NCBI GenBank assembly: GCA_003157945.1
Contig: PMFY01000077.1
Location: forward strand, 2,664-11,854
DNA length: 9,191 bases
Source of the DNA: Acidimicrobiaceae bacterium
GTDB taxonomy: Bacteria > Actinomycetota > Acidimicrobiia > Acidimicrobiales > RAAP-2
Reading direction: 5' to 3'
Shown here: positions 6,174 to 9,191 of the stretch, piece after piece
How the letters are laid out: each line of letters opens with the position of its first letter
Numbering within the stretch: the first letter of the stretch is position 1
The notes under the pieces: generated by a model
What the model saw: the letters and a program-made list of their open reading frames with translations, nothing else
Databases searched by the model: none
Told to the model about the DNA's origin: nothing
Made by a program: the position numbers and the translations under genes

Positions 6174-7466
6174 GTGGCCGACCCCGACGCACGACTCGTC
6201 CTCGACGACGCCCGGGTGGTCGTCGGCGACGGCACCCTGCTCGAGCGCGCCACGGTCGTGGTCGACGGCGACCGGATCGCCTCGGTGGGCGGCGGGGTGC
6301 CCGGCGGTCGTCGACCCGACGACCGCGTGGTGCCGCTCGACGGACGCACCGTCATGCCCGGGATGGTCAACTGCCACTTCCACGCCACCTACCACAACCT
6401 CGGTGCGTCACCGGCCCCGTTCGGCCTGGAGGAGCCCGCGGCCCTGCAGGCGGTGCGGGCCGTCGTCAACCTGGAGAAGCTCGTCCGGGCCGGCTTCACC
6501 GGCGCGGTCAGCGCCGGCGCGCCGTTCGCCATCGACGCGTCGATGAAGACGGCGATCGAGCGACGCCTCATCGTCGGCCCCCGGCTCGTGCCGTGCAGCC
6601 GCGACATCAGTTCCACCGGCCACGCCGGCGACCGGAGCTTCCCCAACCACTGGGACGTGGGGGCGCTCGGCGCCATCCGTCGCAGCGACGGCGCCGACGA
6701 GTTCCGTCGCTCGGTCCGGCTCGAGATCAAGGAGGGCGCGGAGATGATCAAGGTCTTCGTCACCGGCGGGCACGGCACCGTCGGCCCGCGCGAGCAGACC
6801 GAGGTCACCCGGGACGAGTTGGGGGCGGCCATCGAGGCGGCCCACCAGCGGGGCGCCCGGGTCCGGGGCCACATCGCCAACAAGGAGGCGCTGCTCATGG
6901 CCCTCGACCTCGGCATCGACATCGTCGACCACGGCGACAGCCTGGACGCCGAGGGCATCGACCGCCTCCTCGCCACGGACACCCCGCTCGTGCCGTCGAT
7001 GCTGTTCCCGGCCCGGTTCCTCGACTCGATGGGCGGGGTCGCGCTCGGGTTCACCGACGGACTGCGCCACGACCTCGAGGCCATGGCCGCCATCCTGCCG
7101 GCGGCCAACCGGGCCGGGGTGCGCCTGGTGCTGGGCGACGACTTCGGCGCCGTCAACTTCCCCCACGGTCCGTACGCGGACGAGCTGGCCTACTACGTCG
7201 ACGACGTGGGCATCCCGGCGCTCGACGTGCTGACCTGGGCCACCCGCAACGGTGCGGAAGTCCTCGGCCGGGGGGACGAGCTGGGCACGGTGACGGCCGG
7301 CAAGCTGGCCGACCTGCTGGTGGTCGACGGCGACCCGGTGGCCGACATCGGCGTGCTGCGCGACGCCGACGCGCTCGTCGCCGTGCTGCTCGGCGGACGG
7401 CCGGTCACCGACCGGCTCGACCGGCTGGACGCGCCGACGGGTACGGCCCGCCCACCAGCGGGCTAG
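6174..7466 (+). CDS. Metal-dependent amidohydrolase (imidazolonepropionase/Xaa-Pro dipeptidase-like subgroup)
   Basis: The 430-residue product has all the metal-site elements of the amidohydrolase superfamily in order. These are NCHFHATY with the His68-x-His70 pair after strand 1, MIKVFVTGGHG with Lys193 (probably carboxylated, bridging two metals), RGHIANKEA with His233, VDHGD with His253, and LGDDFGAVNF with the catalytic Asp322 or Asp323. The N-terminal (1-60) and C-terminal (365-415) parts form the small beta-sandwich, including TVTAGKLADLLVVDGDPV (372-389). Family members hydrolyse cyclic amides, peptides, lactones or similar bonds; the substrate cannot be told. No signal peptide is seen, so it is cytoplasmic. 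GTG 6174 lies three bases after the ABM gene stop, with GGGGA as a weak ribosome binding site. The gene ends in TAG 7464-7466, which is also part of the next promoter candidate. Confidence 0.92.
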   Translation: MADPDARLVLDDARVVVGDGTLLERATVVVDGDRIASVGGGVPGGRRPDDRVVPLDGRTVMPGMVNCHFHATYHNLGASPAPFGLEEPAALQAVRAVVNLEKLVRAGFTGAVSAGAPFAIDASMKTAIERRLIVGPRLVPCSRDISSTGHAGDRSFPNHWDVGALGAIRRSDGADEFRRSVRLEIKEGAEMIKVFVTGGHGTVGPREQTEVTRDELGAAIEAAHQRGARVRGHIANKEALLMALDLGIDIVDHGDSLDAEGIDRLLATDTPLVPSMLFPARFLDSMGGVALGFTDGLRHDLEAMAAILPAANRAGVRLVLGDDFGAVNFPHGPYADELAYYVDDVGIPALDVLTWATRNGAEVLGRGDELGTVTAGKLADLLVVDGDPVADIGVLRDADALVAVLLGGRPVTDRLDRLDAPTGTARPPAG

Positions 7467-7469
7467 AAC
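7464..7469 (+). promoter_or_regulatory. Putative -10 box (TAGAAC) built on the amidohydrolase stop codon
   Basis: TAGAAC, six bases (GTCCCG), then ATG 7476. The amidohydrolase stop TAG supplies the first half of the hexamer. The last base is C instead of T, so the match is weaker than at 5316. No ribosome binding site precedes ATG. Confidence 0.4.
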
Positions 7470-7475
7470 GTCCCG

Positions 7476-8102
7476 ATGGACCTCTTCCCACTGATCGCGG
7501 CCGAGCGGGTGCGGCTCGCCGCCGGCCTCGACGACCTGGACGATGCCGAGTGGGAGGCCCCGTCGCTGTGCGCCGGCTGGAGCGTCCACGTCGTGGCCGC
7601 CCACCTCAACGTCCCCTGGGAGGTGTCGGTCCCGGCGATGCTGTTCGAGGTGGCCCGCGCCCGGGGCCTCGACCGCGGCTTCGACCGGGTGGCCCGTCGG
7701 GTGGCCGACCGCCTCGACCCGGCGGCCTGCGTGGCCGGCCTCCGCGACCACGCCGACTCCCGTTTCACCCCGCCGGGGTCCGGCCCCGAGGCGCCGCTCA
7801 CCGACGTCATCGTGCACGGCACCGACATGCTCGTCCCCACGGGACGCTCCGTGGACGTCGACCCCGTGGCGCTGGCCACCTCCCTCGAGTTCCTGGCCGG
7901 CGGCCGGGCCAAGGGCTTCGTCCCCCGGGGACTCACCGACGGTCTGGCCTTCGAGGCCTCCGACCTCGACGTCCGGGTGGGGCGCGGTCGGACCGTCGTC
8001 CGGGGTCCGGCGCTGGCCCTGTGCTCGGCCGTCTGCGGTCGGGCCGCGCTGCTCGACCGGCTGAGCGGTGACGGGGTGCCCGTGCTGGCCGGCCGACTCT
8101 GA
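7476..8102 (+). CDS. Maleylpyruvate isomerase/DinB-like family protein (MDMPI_N type, putatively mycothiol-dependent)
   Basis: The 208-residue product has the four-helix DinB/MDMPI layout. A first helix, LIAAERVRLAAGLDDL (6-21), is followed by the signature WEAPSLCAGWSVHVVAAHL (26-44) containing His43. A later helix, LTDVIVHGTDMLVPTGR (108-124), carries the D-x3-H pair Asp110 and His114. In the Corynebacterium maleylpyruvate isomerase the metal ligands are His, Glu and His; here His43, Asp110 and His114 take these places, with Asp for Glu. A C-terminal region (155-208) with FEASDLDVRVG and CSAVCGRAALLDRL resembles the small second domain of these enzymes. Many actinobacterial members are annotated as mycothiol-dependent, but the reaction is rarely known. 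The gene starts nine bases after the amidohydrolase stop. It is either the last gene of that operon or read from its own leaderless promoter. Confidence 0.85.
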   Translation: MDLFPLIAAERVRLAAGLDDLDDAEWEAPSLCAGWSVHVVAAHLNVPWEVSVPAMLFEVARARGLDRGFDRVARRVADRLDPAACVAGLRDHADSRFTPPGSGPEAPLTDVIVHGTDMLVPTGRSVDVDPVALATSLEFLAGGRAKGFVPRGLTDGLAFEASDLDVRVGRGRTVVRGPALALCSAVCGRAALLDRLSGDGVPVLAGRL

Positions 8103-8112
8103 CCCGCGCCGC

Positions 8113-8862
8113 TCAGCAGGTGGACGACGGTGCCGACGAACCCGCACCCGGCTCGGGGTCGAGCACCTCGCCCCCGCTACCCGATCGGACCACGGCGCCG
8201 AGGTGGACGACGTACCACTCGCCCCGCCACGAGATCAGCGAGGCGATGCCGAACGACCGGGTGACGCCGGCCTCGGTGTACACCATCCGCGAGTTGGCCA
8301 CCTCGTAGTACCCGATGCCGTTGGAGCAGGTGCCCGGCGGCACCCAGTGGGCGTACTGCATCGGCACGTCCACGCCGACGAGGGTGGCCGTGGCGGCACC
8401 CGGGCCGAGCGCCGCGTGGGCGGCCAGGATGTCGAGGTCGTACTCGCCGACGAGGCGGGCCTGGTAGTCCCCCGCGGCATCCTCGATGTCCTTGACCTGG
8501 AGATAGGCGCTCTGCGGGAAGAACGCCACCTGGGCCGCGGCCGGGGTGCCGGCGGCGACCGCGCCGAACAGGGCCTGCATGGCCACCAGGAACTGGGGCG
8601 ACGTGGCCGACGGCAGAGCGTCCGTCTGCGGCAGCGCGCCGGGGTCGTTCGTGGTGGTGGTCGGCGGCAGCGTGGTGGTGGTGGTGGCCAGGGTCGTCGG
8701 TGGCGGGGCGGAGGAGGTGGTGGTGGCCGGGCCCGACCGGGCGCTGCCGGGCAGTACCGCCCAGACCACCAGGCCACCCGTCACCACCAGCGCGGCCACG
8801 AGGGGGACGAGGCGCCGGACCACGCGGTCGCGCCGGGTCGGTGCCGAGTGGATTCCTGCCAT
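8113..8862 (-). CDS. Single-pass membrane protein with Thr/Pro-rich linker and extracytoplasmic domain, unknown function
   Basis: I do not recognise a named family. The 249-residue product begins with a basic stretch (TRRDRVVRR, 9-17) and one hydrophobic segment at about 18-38, LVPLVAALVVTGGLVVWAVL. This suggests an N-in signal anchor with the rest outside the membrane. Residues 45-75 are a low-complexity Thr/Pro/Ser linker that could cross the cell wall and be glycosylated. The globular part, about 85-230, is a mixed alpha/beta domain ending in strands such as ISWRGEWYVVHLGAVV (210-225), similar in look to NTF2-like or lipoprotein domains. The only two cysteines are Cys178 and the very last residue Cys249, which may pair. 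ATG 8862 follows a -10-like TAGCCT with almost no leader. The gene converges on the MDMPI-like gene with a gap of ten bases. Confidence 0.8.
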   Translation of the reverse strand: MAGIHSAPTRRDRVVRRLVPLVAALVVTGGLVVWAVLPGSARSGPATTTSSAPPPTTLATTTTTLPPTTTTNDPGALPQTDALPSATSPQFLVAMQALFGAVAAGTPAAAQVAFFPQSAYLQVKDIEDAAGDYQARLVGEYDLDILAAHAALGPGAATATLVGVDVPMQYAHWVPPGTCSNGIGYYEVANSRMVYTEAGVTRSFGIASLISWRGEWYVVHLGAVVRSGSGGEVLDPEPGAGSSAPSSTC

Positions 8863-8871
8863 GCCGGGGCC

Positions 8872-8877
8872 AGGCTA
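8872..8877 (-). promoter_or_regulatory. Putative -10 box (TAGCCT) of the membrane-protein gene
   Basis: On the minus strand TAGCCT ends nine bases before ATG 8862. With start of transcription seven bases after the box, the leader would be about three nucleotides. No ribosome binding site is present, consistent with a near-leaderless message. Confidence 0.4.
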
Positions 8878-8926
8878 GAGGAGGCCGGACCCGGCGGCGG
8901 GTTGCCCCCGGGCGGGGCCGGTGGGG

Positions 8927-8932
8927 TAGACA
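8927..8932 (+). promoter_or_regulatory. Putative -10 box (TAGACA) of the thiolase gene
   Basis: TAGACA lies 62 bases before ATG 8995 and would place the transcription start near 8939, directly at the palindrome 8940-8954. The final base is A instead of T, so this is a weak call supported mainly by its position beside the operator-like repeat. Confidence 0.3.
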
Positions 8933-8939
8933 GGGGCGT

Positions 8940-8954
8940 CTGACGCACCGTCAG
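8940..8954 (+). promoter_or_regulatory. Operator-like palindrome CTGACG-CAC-CGTCAG
   Basis: A perfect inverted repeat of 6-bp arms with a 3-bp centre lies between the -10 candidate and the ribosome binding site of the thiolase gene. Short TGAC/GTCA palindromes of this kind are typical of TetR-type and similar dimeric repressors of fatty-acid and CoA-ester genes. The regulator is not in the window, so its identity is inference. Confidence 0.5.
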
Positions 8955-8981
8955 CCGTCCGCGCACCACCTTCGACCACTC

Positions 8982-8987
8982 AAGGAG
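8982..8987 (+). promoter_or_regulatory. Ribosome binding site AAGGAG of the thiolase gene
   Basis: AAGGAG stands seven bases before ATG 8995. It is the strongest Shine-Dalgarno match in the window and fixes the start. Confidence 0.8.
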
Positions 8988-8994
8988 CACCGCA

Positions 8995-9191
8995 ATGCCT
9001 GAAGCATGGATCATCGACGCCGTCCGCACGCCGCGGGGCCTCGGCAAGGTCGGCAAGGGGGCGCTGGCCGACCAGCACCCCCAGATCATCGGCGCCGCCG
9101 TGCTCCGGGCCCTGGCCGAGCGGAACGGCCTCGACACGTCCGACGTGGACGACATCATCTGGGGGACGAGCCGCCAGGTCGGCACCCAGGG
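8995..9191 (+). CDS. Thiolase (acetyl-CoA C-acetyltransferase family), N-terminal fragment
   Basis: Only the first 65 codons and two bases are in the window; the gene runs off the right edge. The N-terminus PEAWIIDAVRTPRG (2-15) is the characteristic first strand and turn of thiolases (I-x-D/E-A-x-R-T-P-x-G). It is followed by KGALADQHPQIIGAAVLRAL and, after GLDTSDVDDIIWGTSRQVG (45-63), the conserved second strand leading to the nucleophile region. The catalytic Cys, His and second Cys lie outside the window, so activity cannot be judged. Family members either cleave 3-ketoacyl-CoA in beta-oxidation or condense two acetyl-CoA. The operator-like palindrome upstream and the strong ribosome binding site suggest a regulated, efficiently translated lipid or CoA-ester gene. 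Confidence 0.92.
   Translation, partial: MPEAWIIDAVRTPRGLGKVGKGALADQHPQIIGAAVLRALAERNGLDTSDVDDIIWGTSRQVGTQ

Noticed and set aside
4158..6395. A 745-codon open frame on the minus strand
   Set aside because: It runs antisense across the DUF2252, universal stress and ABM-domain genes, which are recognisable families. Its translation is Gly/Val/His/Asp-rich with no domain; long antisense frames are expected at this GC content.
5981..8071. A 696-codon open frame on the plus strand in another phase
   Set aside because: It is Arg/Gly/Pro-rich out-of-frame translation of the ABM, amidohydrolase and MDMPI-like genes.
6408..8147. A 579-codon open frame on the minus strand
   Set aside because: It is antisense to the amidohydrolase and MDMPI-like genes, with low-complexity composition and no motif.
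8068..8943. A 291-codon open frame on the plus strand
   Set aside because: It is antisense to the membrane protein with the signal anchor. The translation is Gly/Arg/His-rich and lacks a recognisable domain.

Overview
The window is very GC-rich, with codons ending almost always in G or C. The gene content points to a high-GC actinobacterium, plausibly class Acidimicrobiia. It includes a mycothiol-type maleylpyruvate isomerase-like protein, an ECF41 (SigJ-type) sigma factor, a DUF2252 protein, a Thr/Pro-linker membrane protein, and start codons sitting six bases after TAnnnT-like -10 boxes, as in leaderless actinobacterial transcripts. The class-level guess is inference. No rRNA, tRNA, insertion sequence, CRISPR array or phage block was found.

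Layout. Positions 1-921 (-) hold the N-terminal part of a secreted alpha/alpha-toroid protein with squalene-cyclase-like QW repeats, cut by the window edge. Its leader begins with a perfect hairpin that overlaps the ribosome binding site. Divergent from it, 1217-1621 (+) is a small four-helix membrane protein of the phage_holin_4_2 type. A two-gene operon follows: an FAD-dependent oxidoreductase (1680-2930) overlapped by four bases by an ECF41 sigma factor (2927-3805). The operon is preceded by an exact TGTCACA-N16-CGTC element, the promoter signature of this sigma group, so it is very probably autoregulated.

A DUF2252 kinase-like protein (3840-5258) comes next. Its conserved N-terminus is open upstream of the first ATG, but no ATG, GTG or TTG is available. 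An ATC codon sits exactly where a leaderless start would be. Then come a universal stress protein (5328-5783), an ABM-fold monooxygenase-like protein (5865-6170) closely followed by an amidohydrolase (6174-7466), and a DinB/MDMPI-type thiol-dependent enzyme (7476-8102). A single-pass membrane protein of unknown function is encoded convergently (8113-8862, -). The start of a thiolase gene (8995 onward, +) lies behind a TGACG/CGTCA palindrome that looks like an operator.

The best-supported functional unit is the oxidoreductase-ECF41 operon with its own promoter. The ABM-amidohydrolase pair may be a small catabolic or detoxification unit. The other genes look like separately transcribed housekeeping or stress functions, several with short or absent 5' leaders. 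Most points worth checking concern gene expression (non-ATG start, leaderless geometry, hairpin-masked ribosome binding site), plus the domain order of the DUF2252 protein, which suggests a circularly permuted kinase fold.
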